Below, piece after piece: positions 1 through 11,541 of a stretch of 64,000 nt of DNA (the stretch's first letter is position 1; every line of letters begins with the position of its first letter). The stretch spans positions 6,134-70,133 of the forward strand of contig BQKZ01001545.1 in the NCBI GenBank assembly GCA_036244855.1, in the 5' to 3' direction. The notes beneath the pieces were generated by a model. It made no database searches and was not told the origin of the DNA. It saw only the letters and a program-made list of their open reading frames with translations. The position numbers were made by a program, and so were the translations under genes. Origin of the DNA: Temnopleurus reevesii. Its lineage: Eukaryota; Echinodermata; Echinoidea; Temnopleuroida; Temnopleuridae.

Positions 1-537
1 TCTTCCCCTTATCGTACTCAGCCTGTCGCTCTAACGGTGCGCTTCATTTCCTCATCACGCGATAACATCGCACCGCTGCAAACATAGCCCTCTCCGAAAT
101 GTACACATAATCCCGCGCGCGGGCTTTTTCTTTCCAAGTCGATAGTACTCGATCATGTGACACCCCAAATGGTAATCCCACACGTGCTTGAGATGGTAGC
201 GGTGCGGTGTCGAAATCCCGGACGAGGCGTAATCATATCTCGCTTCGAGATCATCTGGCTTCGTTCTGTCAATACTATGCTCCTCGGGGAGATTAGGATG
301 GGGTGGGGATAAAGCGGGAAATGCTCATCTTCTTCGAAATCATCTCGTGAAATATGTAGAACAATATCCATTCGTGAGATAGAGCTTGGCACTACTAAAT
401 TATATTTGTATGCTATTGCAAATCCTGGAATAGTTAGTCACACAACGCTAATAGCCAAGTGAAATGAACGTATTCCCCAATGTTACCATTTTTAATTTCT
501 ACCAAAATTGAGGTCTTACACCAACGTTCAATCCTCT
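1..537. other. Unannotated sequence, no gene seen
   Basis: Somewhat more CpG-containing than the rest of the window. It holds a 12 bp perfect palindrome CCCGCGCGCGGG at 112-123 followed by a T run. A 79-codon minus-strand frame (153-392) resembles no family I know and has no clear start or splice context. It could be the edge of an exon from a gene outside the window, but nothing supports that. Confidence 0.4.
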
Positions 538-702
538 TGGGTTGTGTTTCACAAAGCTGCCCGTAGACCTACGCACGGCTCTACGAACGACTGATGACCC
601 TCTCAGGTGCGATTCAGCGACATATGTTAACATTGTGTATAGGAAGGGATCGTAAGTAGATTCTTGTGTAGATTTTCAAACAACTTTATGAAACACAACC
701 CA
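538..702. mobile_element. MITE-like inverted-repeat element, family D copy 1
   Basis: The terminal inverted repeats are TGGGTTGTGTTTC on the left and GAAACACAACCCA on the right, 165 bp apart. The interior contains CTACGAACGACTGATGACCC and GCGATTCAGCGAC, which recur at 35636-36090 and 60460-60663. No coding capacity. No clear target-site duplication is visible. Non-autonomous DNA transposon status is inferred from the inverted termini and the repetition. Confidence 0.75.
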
Positions 703-2499
703 GAAGGCCGAGGGTGTTTCGTAAACACGGTAAAGTTTGTCAAAACGACAAGCACTCATTCTCTCACAGTTACGTAAGAAACAGTCAGAAAGTACTTTTC
801 ATCCAATTAAAATCTAGAATGTCATTAGATTCGTCGGTTCTGACTAATCCATTGCTGTAAAATGCTGTATGAAACACATTTCTGGATTCCAATTTCCGAA
901 TGGAACGCGAGAACTCATCGGTTAAAGTATTATACAATGTCAATTGTACTGAGACGTAAAAACGAACGGAAAAGTTCACCAAACTCTCCTTTGCCCTTCC
1001 CAATTCCCAAAGGTTGCACGACCTAGATAGATTTAATCGTGTATTCCCAAGACCCGATTTAAATCACTCTTCGTGGGGTTAAATAATTAAATTCAAGCAT
1101 TTCCACGCAATTGACCCATTTATGATCATTCTCGACGCCTTCTTATTAAAATAGCTGGAGGGCAATTGGTTATCTCCATGTTGTCTTTATGGATTAATGT
1201 TGTGTGTTTATATTAGGCCTTTAACCCCCGAAAGGCGTAAAAACGCTTTTGCAGTGGTTGTCGTTTGGAATCAGACGAATGGTGTCACATGAGCAAAGCA
1301 TATACGAACAAAACTATGAGATAAACGATCTCTCACAATTTCATCTGCATGTAACATTTTAACTTTTCACAATGATTATTACTCCTAATTACATTTCAAA
1401 GTTCATAACGAACAGCATACTTTTATAACAACCTTCCACAATTGTATTAAAATATGAAAGTCAAATGATTTTCAAAATTAAACAATATCTCAAAAGTGCA
1501 TTCGAACTTTTACACTTTCAACATCTCACACTTTGTGTGAAAGCGTGATACAGAGACTTCGATTTAGGATAACATTCATATAACAAACAAATAATTTCAA
1601 TTCTGTTAACATCAATATGCCATTTTTGCTATTCTTTAGCGTAACTATGGTGCTTTTAAACGGCAAAGCAAACATAAATCGTTATTCCTAAATACTCACA
1701 TTTCACTTTTTAAAATTTTGGTTGGTTTCTATTTGTTTTATTTATTCGTCCTTGCGATTTCTTTCTTCTTTCTTCCTTCTTCCTCTTCCTATTTCCAATT
1801 CATTTCCTGCATTAATATTTGTTCCCTGTCTAATTAATCTTTCTTAAATCGGTTAATGCGTCATCTTGTGGGCGAGGAGTAGAAGAGAAATTTATGTAAA
1901 TAGCTCATTTGGGTGTTTTTCCGTCTTTTTTGTCGGCACTTTCAATGCATCATAAGGCGAAATCTCACACCCATCACCTCAACCATAAACCACTTAAACT
2001 CCCAGTGGTTCTTATTGACGCTGTGGTGTCGTCATGGTAACAAGATGTACTCCGTTTTGGGACGACAGGTGGTTTTTAATATGATAAATTTGCTGTTTCT
2101 TTGTCTTTTGTTAAAATGAAAGTGTGATTGGTTATCTTGTTCCAACACATTTTGTGATGAGGATTCATGCTATGGGATTTTATGTCGCCTTTTTGCAATC
2201 CATTATTTTCACACTGTTTTGTGTCTTTCCTTTTTGTTATTTTCTTACACCCCGATAGTGTTTTATTTTATTTTCCTTTTATTCTGTCCCTCTTTAGTAA
2301 GGTTTACACTAAGAGCCCAAACCTTAAAGCGATAGACCAGTTTGTTTGAATGAAATCGACCTAGAAATGGCTTAATTATCGCAAAATAAAAAAAACATGC
2401 TGCGGTCGTATTTCCTCGCAGAACATGTTTCACGTACAAAATGAACGCAAACTCACACACCGCAGACAATACCACCGATCGCACCTCCTATTTCAGTCC
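703..2499. other. AT-rich non-coding sequence
   Basis: No coding exon recognised. The short frames at 785-1003, 1913-2119, 2167-2349 and 2263-2484 have no family resemblance and are AT-rich. A possible further GTGTTTC-ended element lies between about 711 (GGGTGTTTCGTAA) and 880 (TATGAAACACA), but the match is weak. A pyrimidine-rich stretch covers 1735-1800. Confidence 0.55.
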
Positions 2500-2715
2500 G
2501 ACGCGTCCCCGTGCTAAAGCACTGAGCACACCGTAGGAACAATGGCTGATTGACCTGTTCGACGTAAAATACACATAATACGAGCAAAAATGTACTCCTA
2601 ATATCCTACATAGATATATTTAGGCATGTAAAGCAACTTGTGAATACATCAGCTAGTTTAACATCACTTTCTGTATGCCGGTCATTACGAATCTACACCT
2701 TTAAGGGTTCATAAA
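2500..2715 (-). repeat. Dispersed repeat, family H, inverted copy
   Basis: This ~215 bp block, read on the minus strand, matches 9862-10068 on the plus strand. Shared strings include GACCTGTTCGACGTAAAATA (complement in the other copy) and ATGTACTCCTAATATCCTAC. A fragment of the same family (CACATCACTTTCTGTAT and the following ~35 bp) lies at 5333-5375. One edge reads CTTTAAAGGTATAGATT. Class unknown. Confidence 0.75.
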
Positions 2716-2754
2716 CGGCAGAAATAGCTTGAAGCTTATATGTGCAGCGTGATG

Positions 2755-2870
2755 GCGAGTTTGTACTAGTCGCCTTCTCGCATATTCGCCTTAAAAAAGG
2801 CAAGTTTGGGCAAGTTGCCTCCTCGCCTTTTTAACCAAAACAAGGCGTCTTAGCAAGTTCAATAACTTGC
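2755..2870. repeat. GGCAAG/GGCGAG-motif cluster with short hairpin
   Basis: Repeated GGCGAG, CTCGCC, GGCAAG and CTTGCC words lie within about 115 bp. A hairpin can form between the AAAAAAGGC at about 2794 and the CGCCTTTTT at about 2825. This may be a small foldback element; no second copy is seen in the window. Confidence 0.45.
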
Positions 2871-3468
2871 CTTCACGGTAAATGTATTGGATGACAAATG
2901 AAATTAATATAACGAATCTTGAATCTTCAACACGCTGACTATCGATGCGCAATATTCATTATTCTGCCAATGAACAACGTACAGGTAAAAAAAGATGGGC
3001 TTGATTTGACATTTGCAAAACACAAATACATCACTCCATCACTGTCATCTAAAGCTTTCACCCAAATTCCATTTATTCATATTTGTACCAAAGTAGTCAG
3101 CACAAAATGGAGTTTATTGGATACAATCCGGTTCATTTGCACAAATGAATATATTCAATCCCGATTTGAACATCAGAAAGGCAGGATAGATAAGTAATAT
3201 ATCGTAAATATATTTTGCTTGAAAGGTCAGAAGAGAGTGTTCCACTTCGTCAAAATTGCGTAATTTATCGATATTCCTTTCTCCCTCGTTTTTATTAATA
3301 ATAAAAAGGATGTTTTTACATCCGTTTCATTTTTTTCTGATCATTCCTCTTTTATTTTATTTTTATTTGCTCACCATCTCTGACTTTTACCGATTTCAAC
3401 AGGCTTGCTTTTGTTGATTCCATATTATTCCAGTTCGCGGTCTACTGTGAGTCAATCTATACTCCATA
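2871..3468. other. Unannotated sequence with one unrecognised 92-codon frame
   Basis: A plus-strand frame at 2919-3197 has mixed composition but resembles no known family and lacks an evident promoter or splice site. The remainder is AT-rich and featureless. Confidence 0.4.
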
Positions 3469-3471
3469 TAA

Positions 3472-3601
3472 AGCCCCGGTCACATAGGACCCCGGAAGCA
3501 ACACGATTCACTCCGGCTCTTTGTTAATTCACAGTTAACTGCCTCAGAACAACAAATCGGGGTGAATCGTGTTGCTTCCGGGGTCCTATGTGACCAGGGC
3601 T
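3472..3601 (+). mobile_element. Palindromic MITE, family B copy 1
   Basis: A 130 bp near-perfect palindrome. The left arm starts AGCCCCGGTCACATAGGACC and the right arm ends with its complement GGTCCTATGTGACC.GGGCT. Arms are about 50 bp; the loop carries AATTCACAGTTAACTGCC in forward orientation. Flanks are TAA on the left and GAA on the right. Three more copies lie in the window (11542, 34189, 46917). The TAA/TTA edges of those copies suggest a PIF/Harbinger-like non-autonomous element. Confidence 0.85.
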
Positions 3602-4417
3602 GAAAGTTAAACTTAAAACGAGCTATTTTTACTCGGAATGATGAAGTTATATTAACTGGGACCTTACAAAACTATATCAGTTTAGGACTCTGTGAGCTAA
3701 TATTATCGTCACCTCTGAGCTCCCTGCAGAACTCTAGTTTGGGTCGATATGAGAAAATCGTGCAGATGGCGTACAGAGGACTGCATAGAGCTCAGAGGCA
3801 GAAGGGTAATATCACTTTTAATATCACTAATATAGTCCTTAACTGGATGACGTCTAAATACAAATCGAAGTAACTAAACGGATCGTATAGATTCGGATGA
3901 AATTGACCATTCCGAGGTGAATTTGACCCTTTAAAAATAAGATTAGAATAAAAGTTGAGGATTATAAACTTCTCTCGGATTAAATGTAAATACTATCTAA
4001 AGGTTTTATATCAACTTGAGCAGCCACGTTGTGAACTTTTAGGAACATTATAAAACCATTTAAGCTGTTGAGCACGTATCAAGAAGCTATTTGGAACAAG
4101 TTTTCTCAAGGGACCAAAATACGTGACCAAAAGCTTCCAATTTGCACCTTTTCTCCGAGTATGCGTACTTTGTCTATTCATTCCCAACGGGATATTCATC
4201 TCCTTTGCATTTCGTTATCATTACTCCTTTTCTTCTTCCAGCTGTATTCATATTAAAACCACTCTGCGAAGATGAAACAAAGGCCAAGCCACGTCTTCAG
4301 ACGAGAAAACTCGATCATGTCGATAGAAACGACGTATTTAAGAATGCGTGTAAACGTGAATTTTAAAACGAGTTGAGTACAAATTGTCATAGATATCATC
4401 TCGCTAGCTTACACCTT
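3602..4417. other. Unannotated AT-rich sequence
   Basis: No gene or repeat recognised. The short overlapping frames on both strands around 4011-4366 do not resemble known proteins. Confidence 0.5.
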
Positions 4418-4591
4418 GGGGTGTTGTTCAAAAGTTGCAATCGATCGCAAGTTGCAGTTGATCCGAATACACCAATCAATATCATTGTTTCATTTGCGTC
4501 TTGTTAGATGCGCACACCATGCGCGAATAAAAATGCGCGTTACAATTTGCAAAGTTGCAGTTGATTTGCAGTTGATTTTGAGCAACACCCC
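4418..4591 (+). mobile_element. MITE-like element, family A copy 1
   Basis: The ends are GGGGTGTTGTTCAAA and TTGAGCAACACCCC. The interior has near-repeats of GTTGCAGTTGAT and GCGCGAATNAAAATGCGCGT. Seven copies or partial copies occur in the window. This copy is about 174 bp and forward relative to the copies at 13-17 kb. The flanks CTT and ACTT could be the remains of a 3 bp target duplication. Confidence 0.8.
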
Positions 4592-5107
4592 ACTTGACTT
4601 CTGGAACTGGGTAGTACCTGCACAAAATATATGCGACATAAGAATACAGTAGTCAATGGGTTAAAACTCAGACACATATTTCTAATCATCGGGCACAACG
4701 GAACGTTTTGAAAGTGTAGGGGGTTAACAGAAAGAGTTGTGTTTCACAATCGTTCAACTTTACCATATCGTCCGTGTTTTCCCGAAGTAACGGGAGCCAA
4801 AGTATATTGTTGTATGAAGACAAAGAAATCCCGACATAGCGCCAGTTCAATGGACATCTTATCGAACAACGCGTTAATTCTATAAAGGACACGTTTCAAT
4901 GTATTTTTTACTCATTTTGTGTTAAATCACCCTCTGGCTCCCGTCACTTTGTGAATACACGGACGATATATATGCTTTCACGTTTCAATTGAAACGTAGG
5001 GGCTGTATCCACCCTGCCAACAGCACCCCCTCACGTTACATCCACGATCCTTAATTGTAAAGATATACCATCGCAGTATTACACGGCTGTTTATGACTGT
5101 ACAGTTT
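4592..5107. other. Unannotated sequence
   Basis: No coding or repeat feature recognised; the minus-strand frame at 4686-4892 has no recognisable product. Confidence 0.5.
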
Positions 5108-5517
5108 TAGTATAGCGTTTGAGCATGCTACGAGACATGATTTCACCGACAAACCCGGGTACTTTCCTTCGTTGTTAAGCTCATCCTCTCTCATCCAATC
5201 CTGCTCAAATCAAGGAATATTGTATTTAAGATATTTAACTACTTTGTGAGCAGCAGTAAATTTATTATCATAATGCAGTTTTTCAATGTCAAATTAGAGC
5301 ATGTTCATAGTATATTTTGATAAAATCGTTTCACATCACTTTCTGTATCCCGATCATTAGGAATCTATACCTTTAAGTATATTTCAACTGTTTGAAGAAG
5401 CTACGAGACATGATGTTACCGACAAGTTCGGGCACTTTCCACCGTTCTTAAGGTCACGCCCTCATCCATCTCCGTCTGCTCTTCTGCAATCCTCCTCAAA
5501 TCAAGGAATATTGTATT
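5108..5517 (+). repeat. Diverged direct duplication (two ~130 bp units)
   Basis: The segment at about 5108-5230 (GCTACGAGACATGAT ... CAAATCAAGGAATATTGTATT) recurs at about 5399-5520 with substitutions and indels, an offset near 286 bp. Between them lies a fragment of family H (5333-5375). No coding content is apparent. Confidence 0.65.
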
Positions 5518-6635
5518 TCCTCAGCATGATGGGCACTTCAATTAGTCTGACTACCCTCGATGTAAAGTCATTTTCATTTGTTTTCGAGTTGATTGACCGA
5601 GATGTATGCCCGCTTCCTACAATCAAAATGTCATTGCGATCAAAATGAGTATGTTGGAGTGGGGTTTTTTTTTCTAGAAGATGAGTTAAATTGGTAAAGG
5701 GCACTAACCGAGAGAACACTGATTGGAATTCTATAGCATTTTAATTAAATTAAGGTTATCAAATGAATTTAGACAGAAAGTATTGGAATAATTATTTCTT
5801 GAATGTTAAATTGTTTAACATTTAGCATCTTTTTAGACATTGATCTGCCAATTTTGATCGATAGAATCAATATGACTTTTATTGATCACTTATTGATGTA
5901 AAATAGCCAGAGTATTTACGCCTAGCCAACAATGACATTCATTTTTACAATACCTTAAAACGTGTAAATTGGCAGGAAACACGAGTTGCTAATGTTGATA
6001 TACGTGTGAACAATTATCACAAACATTAACCAGGCGTGTTCCTTGCAAATTTCCTTATTAACGGATCCAACATGATTTAGATATTCACTCTTAGCTAATT
6101 TTGGCAAAAGTTTAACATATTACTGCCCACACAACTTTTTGGTTTAATATGTCCAACTCATAATGGAGATCCAAAATTTGACATGTATTAACCAAAAGTA
6201 AGTAACTTCCCCAGTTTGCCCAATTTTTTTTTAAAGTGTGTAAAATTTACAATTTGATGAAATACATGATTATTTTCTTTGCTTTTCTGCCAATTTTCAT
6301 GTGCATTATTATTTACTGTTCTAATAATCTCATATTTCACTCACAATCGTCGTTTGCTCTTCGCAATCACCCAGTCCTCAACTTGAGTAACACAGATGCA
6401 CTGTGAATCAAGATTCATCCTGGTATGAGGCATAAGCGAAACAGCGCCATCTTGACGATGATTTTCAGATTCCAAGCTGTTCTCTTTTTTTAGTATTCTT
6501 ATGCAAACATTTACATACAGTAGATGAATAAATAACAATGAATACATTAATAAATACAGTAAAATTATCAAAAATAATGATCCTATAGCCATTCATTGTT
6601 AGTGGTACGTATTGATTAGGGGTAATATTTCTTTA
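5518..6635. other. AT-rich unannotated sequence
   Basis: No gene recognised. The minus-strand frames at 5501-5719 and 6341-6592 lack family resemblance; the second has a hydrophobic N-terminal run, but its base composition matches the surrounding non-coding DNA. Confidence 0.45.
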
Positions 6636-6647
6636 TTCTCTCTCTCG

Positions 6648-6685
<38 letters not shown>
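6636..6685. repeat. (CT)n microsatellite
   Basis: About 50 bp of CT dinucleotides interrupted once by CGCGCG and near the end by CTGT. Confidence 0.95.
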
Positions 6686-6687
<2 letters not shown>

Positions 6688-7327
6688 TTTTCTTTCATCC
6701 ACACTCTCATGTATAGCCATGAATCTATTTCTTTTTTAAATCAATAATTGAGATTTTTTTGGAATCTAACCATGTTGCGATTCAGTATACCTCTATGTCA
6801 GGCGTTGAAGCTTTTTAAAATGCAAACAATGTCCAATTTCATGAGCTTTACAATGAAGCATCGCAAATGTGTTCAACATCATGTTTTTTTAATGAAAATC
6901 AATCTGTGCCATGCCGTTTTTCTCCTCGGAACGGTACATTCAAATCCTCGCCAATATGAAAGCAAATTTCCTTTATAGCATGAATTGAATTCAACCGAAT
7001 TATAATATCATTTAAAGCAGGACAGAGCACGACTCTAAGCAAACAGTCTACGAGACGCCACAACTAGTTTTAATGAGAAGGTCAGGAAATTACTCGCTCA
7101 TGTTCCTTTATGTTGGTTTAAAATGTATTACCTCTAATGGAAATTGACGCTTTCATGTAATATACAGGCGAGCTTATTAAACCTTAAATTATTTTCTGCC
7201 GCTAGTAAAAAATATATAAGGTTGCATAGATTGCATCCAGAAATGTAAGTAGATTGGGATATATTGAAGGAAGTCTATTAAAATAGGGTAATAATAATGA
7301 TGATGATAATAATAATAACAAGAGTAA
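6686..7327. other. Unannotated sequence
   Basis: No gene recognised. A 76-codon plus-strand frame at 6748-6978 has no family resemblance. A short (TAA/TGA)n stretch sits at about 7290-7318, just before the next element. Confidence 0.5.
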
Positions 7328-7502
7328 GGGGTGTTGCTCAAAATCAACTGCAAATCAACTGCAACTTTGCAAATTGTAACGTGCATTATCATTCGCGCGT
7401 GGTGTGCGCATTTAACAAGACGCGCATGAAACAATGATTTTGATTGGCGCGTACCGATCAACTGCAACTTACGATCAATTGCAACCTTTGAGCAACACCC
7501 CC
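7328..7502 (-). mobile_element. MITE-like element, family A copy 2
   Basis: The ends are GGGGTGTTGCTCAAAA and TTTGAGCAACACCCCC, with the internal order reversed relative to copies 1 and 3-7. It is flanked by TAA at 7325-7327 and TAA at 7503-7505, a clean 3 bp target-site duplication. TAA duplication with a G-rich terminus is typical of PIF/Harbinger-type non-autonomous elements. That assignment is inferred. Confidence 0.85.
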
Positions 7503-8000
7503 TAAGATAGTTATTTCATAGCGCATTACATCATCAAAATCGGTTCGTAGTATTACGTAATAATGCAATCGTACTGTTTGCACATTGTAAAACGTGACAT
7601 GAATGCATGTTTCATGCTACACTCCTTTTTTTTATATAAATATATATATTCTTCTGTTTTGTGGAACTTTAGGGAATGTTTTTGTTTCAATTGTAAGACG
7701 TTCCTTTCCAATTTCTGAAATATTTTCTTTTATGAAAAGATGTGATGTGCATAACTATTAATATGTCTCTTGTTCATTTAAAATGCAATTAAAGGTACAC
7801 ATATAATTTCGTTACAATATTCAAATTATCAGTATTAAAAGGAATGAACATCACCCTTTCGAAATAAGGGTTTTGTCTTTTTTTAAGATTGGGGAGAAAT
7901 TTGGGAGTATATTTTGACACCTGGCAGCCTTTTCGTGTTTTCAGTTATGTCCTGTCAATTATGTTGGGGATAATATTCAGGAACTATTATAACATCGACT
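7503..8000. other. Unannotated AT-rich sequence
   Basis: No feature recognised. Confidence 0.5.
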
Positions 8001-8156
8001 GCATTTCATCAAGTTATATTATTATAAGTTGCGAAAAAATGACTGCTTCTCGTTCTTCTGTGGAATGAGTGAGAATGTTTATAGTATAATAATACTCCAG
8101 TCTTATAAAATATCAATTCGCTTTGAGAACGATTGCAACTTGATGAAACACTGCCC
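8001..8156 (+). mobile_element. MITE-like element, family E copy 1
   Basis: The left end GCATTTCATCAAGTT and right end AACTTGATGAAACACTGC are imperfect inverted repeats. The copy at 10522 in the duplicated segment preserves the left end better (GGCGTTTCACTAAGTT). Related elements are at 59499 and 62938. Confidence 0.6.
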
Positions 8157-8213
8157 TGGCAATTTTGAAAGAGCGCCCACATTGCTTCGACCTGTTACAG
8201 TCCAATGTCAATA

Positions 8214-8365
8214 GAGGGTTTTCGAAATTGGTGGACCGTCACGGCGGCTTGCGGACGGCAGAAAACAAGTGCGCATTTGATCTCCGCATCATTAGATACG
8301 CACATCAGATGCGCATTCGTTTTCTACCATACTATAGCCACCGTCCACCACTGTCGAAAACCCAC
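8214..8365 (+). mobile_element. TA-flanked MITE, copy 1
   Basis: The termini GAGGGTTTTCGAAATTGGTG and CACTGTCGAAAACCCAC are inverted and flanked by TA on both sides (8212-8213 and 8366-8367). The TA flanks suggest a Tc1/mariner-type non-autonomous element. The interior has GCGCATTTGATC and AGATGCGCATTCG. The same element sits at the same place in the second segmental copy (10724), so insertion preceded duplication. Confidence 0.75.
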
Positions 8366-8644
8366 TAATACTGCGATACAACCGATGAACGTTAGGCCTA
8401 GTATAGCATTGGGTAATTTCAACCACCAATCCTTGAGCAATCGAAGCTGACGAAATCCAATATAGGATAGAACGATCGCTAATCTGATAAGACTGGGGTA
8501 TATTGAACAGGGTTTTGACGAATGGAAGCGATAGGAAAGAGCCAAAGGGAAATGAATAGGGAGGAAAAGAGGAAGGAGAGAACGACAGAGGGCTAGTTAT
8601 GACAATGTCAGTATTGGGATTATAACTTTACAAAAAAGAATATG

Positions 8645-8932
8645 TTACTTATTAACGTAATAATGATTGAAGATTCTCACTGTTTCTCTTTTCTTGCGCC
8701 ATGAAAATATTAGAACTATACAGAAGCCATCCGCATGAACAACCATTTTCAAATGGTAAATGAATGTGCCACCATCCCAAGGCCAACATGTATCTTCATT
8801 TCTAAAAAGAGCATTTATCCATTTTAATTCATAATTACCTGCTGTATTAAGCGATTTATCGGATGACATATTTTGAACATTAAATCTGTCTTCAAGTACG
8901 CCTATGCCTGATATCTCATAGGCTCTATTCAA
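8645..8932 (-). other. Unrecognised 95-codon open frame, probably not a gene
   Basis: The predicted peptide has a mixed, protein-like composition (for example WINALF, CWPWDGG, a hydrophobic FCIVLIFSW patch and a basic RKKRE stretch), but I do not recognise it. The duplicate at about 11160-11440 keeps parts of the frame, such as codons for NYEL, and then has an in-frame stop shortly after. That argues against coding constraint in at least one copy. Confidence 0.2.
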
Positions 8933-9040
8933 ACCACTATGTCTTTAGATTCATGACGTCTAAAGTTGTTCCAAGACACGAAATGATGGGACCCTACTAT
9001 AAAACTAGAAACTGGGCTGTCTATACACATGCACACACGC

Positions 9041-9861
9041 ATACCTTCACATACCTACACAAACTCATTTAGGATGAATAGATACACTTAGGTTTTTTTT
9101 AAAAGACACGTCTACCCAAACATAAATAAATATACATGATATTTTCAGTAAAAAAATGTATACTTATTTGCGTGTTTTTTTATACAAAATGTTTATAATG
9201 ATAAAACGAATTTTGCACCACAAATATAAACAAAGGCGCATCCATGACATCATTAAATTGGCAACGTGTCTGAAAATGTTTAATGATTTGCCCATTTTTT
9301 CAATTCATTATTTTTTTTAATTTTCTTCAATTTTGCTTTAATTCTGCGTACCAAATTATTCTGCTCATTTAAAAAGAAATATCATTTTGGGGTAGACTTT
9401 TCTTTTAAAAGACATATCCACAACGACATTAGAGCCTGCGGCAAATACGAATGAAATTGGATGATATCAAATAATTTGCCAATTAAGAAAATTAGTCTAG
9501 ACTGGCATCAATGCCTGCAGAAATTCTGACATAAGTGTCTATAGACTGAAGTGTCTATACAGCATTCCTGATGGCGTTATATAGAATGTCTGCGAACTTA
9601 CGACAGTTTCGTGTAGCACAGTTTAAGATTTCACCGTAATCCAGGAGAGTGAATTGGAGACGATGACTTGGGTAAATCAAAGAAAATATATGATTGTTTT
9701 GTCGAAGGGTTCTCTAGCATTGAACAATGTACGAGTGATCTACTTATATAAACATTTCCGATTAATTGCAACTTCGAAATCTAAATACACGTGGTAAATG
9801 TATTCTCCTGATTGACTGATTGTGGAGTTGTTCTAAGTCGCAGTACTTGAAGGAACGTATT
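9041..9861. other. Unannotated AT-rich sequence
   Basis: No gene recognised. Long A/T stretches, with no long open frame. Confidence 0.5.
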
Positions 9862-10068
9862 TTAAAGGTATAGATTAGTAATGACCAGGATGCAGAAATT
9901 GATGTTAAATGAGCTGATGTATTCGCAAGTTGCTTTACTTGCCTAGATATATCTGTGTAGGATATTAGGAGTACATTTATGCTCGTATTCTATGTATTTT
10001 ACGTCGAACAGGTCAATACGCCATCGTTCCTGCGGTGTGCTAAGTGCTTTAGCGCGGGAGAGCGTCGG
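9862..10068 (+). repeat. Dispersed repeat, family H, plus-strand copy
   Basis: Inverse orientation of 2500-2715. It starts near TTAAAGGTATAGATTAG and ends at CGCGGGAGAGCGTCGG immediately before the single N at 10069. The similarity to the other copy ends near this N, so the right edge of the repeat is uncertain. Confidence 0.75.
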
Positions 10069-10347
10069 NAACGAATGTCTGATTATGACAGACCAATACA
10101 GACTTAAAAAAAGTTATTTTGTTTTATTTTTCATGAATTTTGTTTTCCTGCGACTTGATGCAACAGCGTGAATTTTCTTAACATGTGCTCAAAATAAACA
10201 CGTGATAATTAGGACAATTAATTTACTAGCGCGCAGTACGCGAAGTGTTTCAGCGTATTGAAAGTGTGTTGCGCAAGGGCTTCAGCTAAGCTTTTTATTG
10301 GTCAGTGAGCTTGAGAGAGGAATGGAACATTGATTTCAATTGGTTGT

Positions 10348-10494
10348 CTGAGATAAGATAGGCGGGTCTTAAGAGAGATAAGATAGAGAAAAGAGAGTTT
10401 TCAGAATACCGATTTGAGACTGTCTTAGCACTGTCTTATGGAGATAAGACAAAAGATAAGACACCGAGATAAGACAGCCACCAGAATACCGCCC
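10348..10494. mobile_element. Possible F-related element with GATAAGA repeats
   Basis: Five GATAAG words on the same strand (about 10352, 10377, 10443, 10455 and 10468) lie within 122 bp. The block ends in CCAGAATACCGCC, whose complement GGCGGTATTCTGG resembles the GGCCCGTATTCTGATG terminus of the element at 43735. An internal CAGAATACCGATTTGAG gives a second, same-strand copy of the terminus-like string. It could be subterminal repeats of a transposon or a GATA-factor site cluster; the former seems more likely. Confidence 0.45.
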
Positions 10495-10521
10495 CTGGTT
10501 AGAAAATGTTGAAACATTGAC

Positions 10522-10663
10522 GGCGTTTCACTAAGTTAAAGACTGACTGCTGCTAGTTCTTGTGATGAATAGATGAGAATCTTTTGAATATAATACTCAA
10601 AAACATACTCCAGTCTTTCTTAAATACACTCCGAGCTTTGAGAATGACTTGATGAAACAAACC
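10522..10663 (+). mobile_element. MITE-like element, family E copy 2
   Basis: The left terminus GGCGTTTCACTAAGTTAAAG and right terminus ACTTGATGAAACAAACCC are inverted. Counterpart of 8001-8156. Confidence 0.65.
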
Positions 10664-10723
10664 CTGGCAATTTTGAAAGAGCGCCCCCAATGATTCGATT
10701 GAAGTCAGTCCAGTGTCACTGTA

Positions 10724-10896
10724 GTGGGTTTTCGAAATTGTTAAACGGAGGCTTGTGGACGGTAAAAAAAAACACATTCGATTTGCGCATCATATGACAA
10801 GTGTACAACTGATCTGTGCATCTTTAGATATGCACATCAGATGCGCATTCGTTTTCTACCATCCTGAAGCCATCGTCCACCAATGTCGAAACCCAC
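10724..10896 (+). mobile_element. TA-flanked MITE, copy 2
   Basis: GTGGGTTTTCGAAATTG at the left, and TGTCGAAACCCAC at the right. TA lies at 10722-10723 and 10897-10898. Slightly longer than copy 1 because of an internal insertion around ATATGACAAGTGTACAACTG. Confidence 0.75.
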
Positions 10897-11541
10897 TAAT
10901 ACTGTAATACAACCGATGAACGTTAGTATAGCATTGGGTAATTTCAACTGCCAATCCTTGAGCAATCGAAGCTGACGAAATCCAATATGAGGATTCTAAG
11001 ATAGAAGGATCGCTAAATCTGATAAGACGGAGATATATTGGAAAAGAGGGAGGGGGTTAGAGGGATGGAAGCGATTGAACAGGCCAAAAGGAAAGTAGAT
11101 GGGGAGGGAAAGTGAACGAGAAAAACAGTGATGGGATTATGGTTTATACAAAGTAATAGCTACTTATCAAAGTAATAATGATTTATTCATTGTACAGAGT
11201 CTTTTCATGTACCATGCGAAATATTAGAAGAAACCAGCCGCATAAATAATCATTTTATGATAAACGTCTGTACTACCTCTCCATACCGACTTTTACCTTT
11301 ATTGTAAAAAGAGAGTATTTATACAGAATAATTCATAATTGCTTTCCCCATCAAGCGATTTATCAGATGATATATTTTGAAAATTGAATCTGTTTTTGGA
11401 GTATGCCTGCTATCTCGTACATTGTAGTTCATACCTTAATGTGTTTAGTTTTGTGACAACAAAGGTTTGTCTAAGACTGGAAATGATCCTATATACATGA
11501 TATATGCACAGCAAAAAGTGTAGGGCAAAACGTCAACCTAA

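Larger units (their letters stand above)
8001..9040 (+). repeat. Old segmental duplication, copy 1
   Basis: This ~1 kb segment aligns co-linearly with 10522-11911. Shared landmarks are the E element, CCCTGGCAATTTTGAAAGAG, the TA-flanked MITE, GAGCAATCGAAGCTGACGAA, AAGCGATTTATC and a closing GGGACC..ACTATAAAA block next to a CA-rich tract. Divergence and indels are substantial, so it is old. The second copy was later split by a family B insertion. Confidence 0.8.

Noticed and set aside
8324..8545. A 73-codon minus-strand frame
   Set aside because: It overlaps the right end of the TA-flanked MITE and is not preserved in the second segmental copy.
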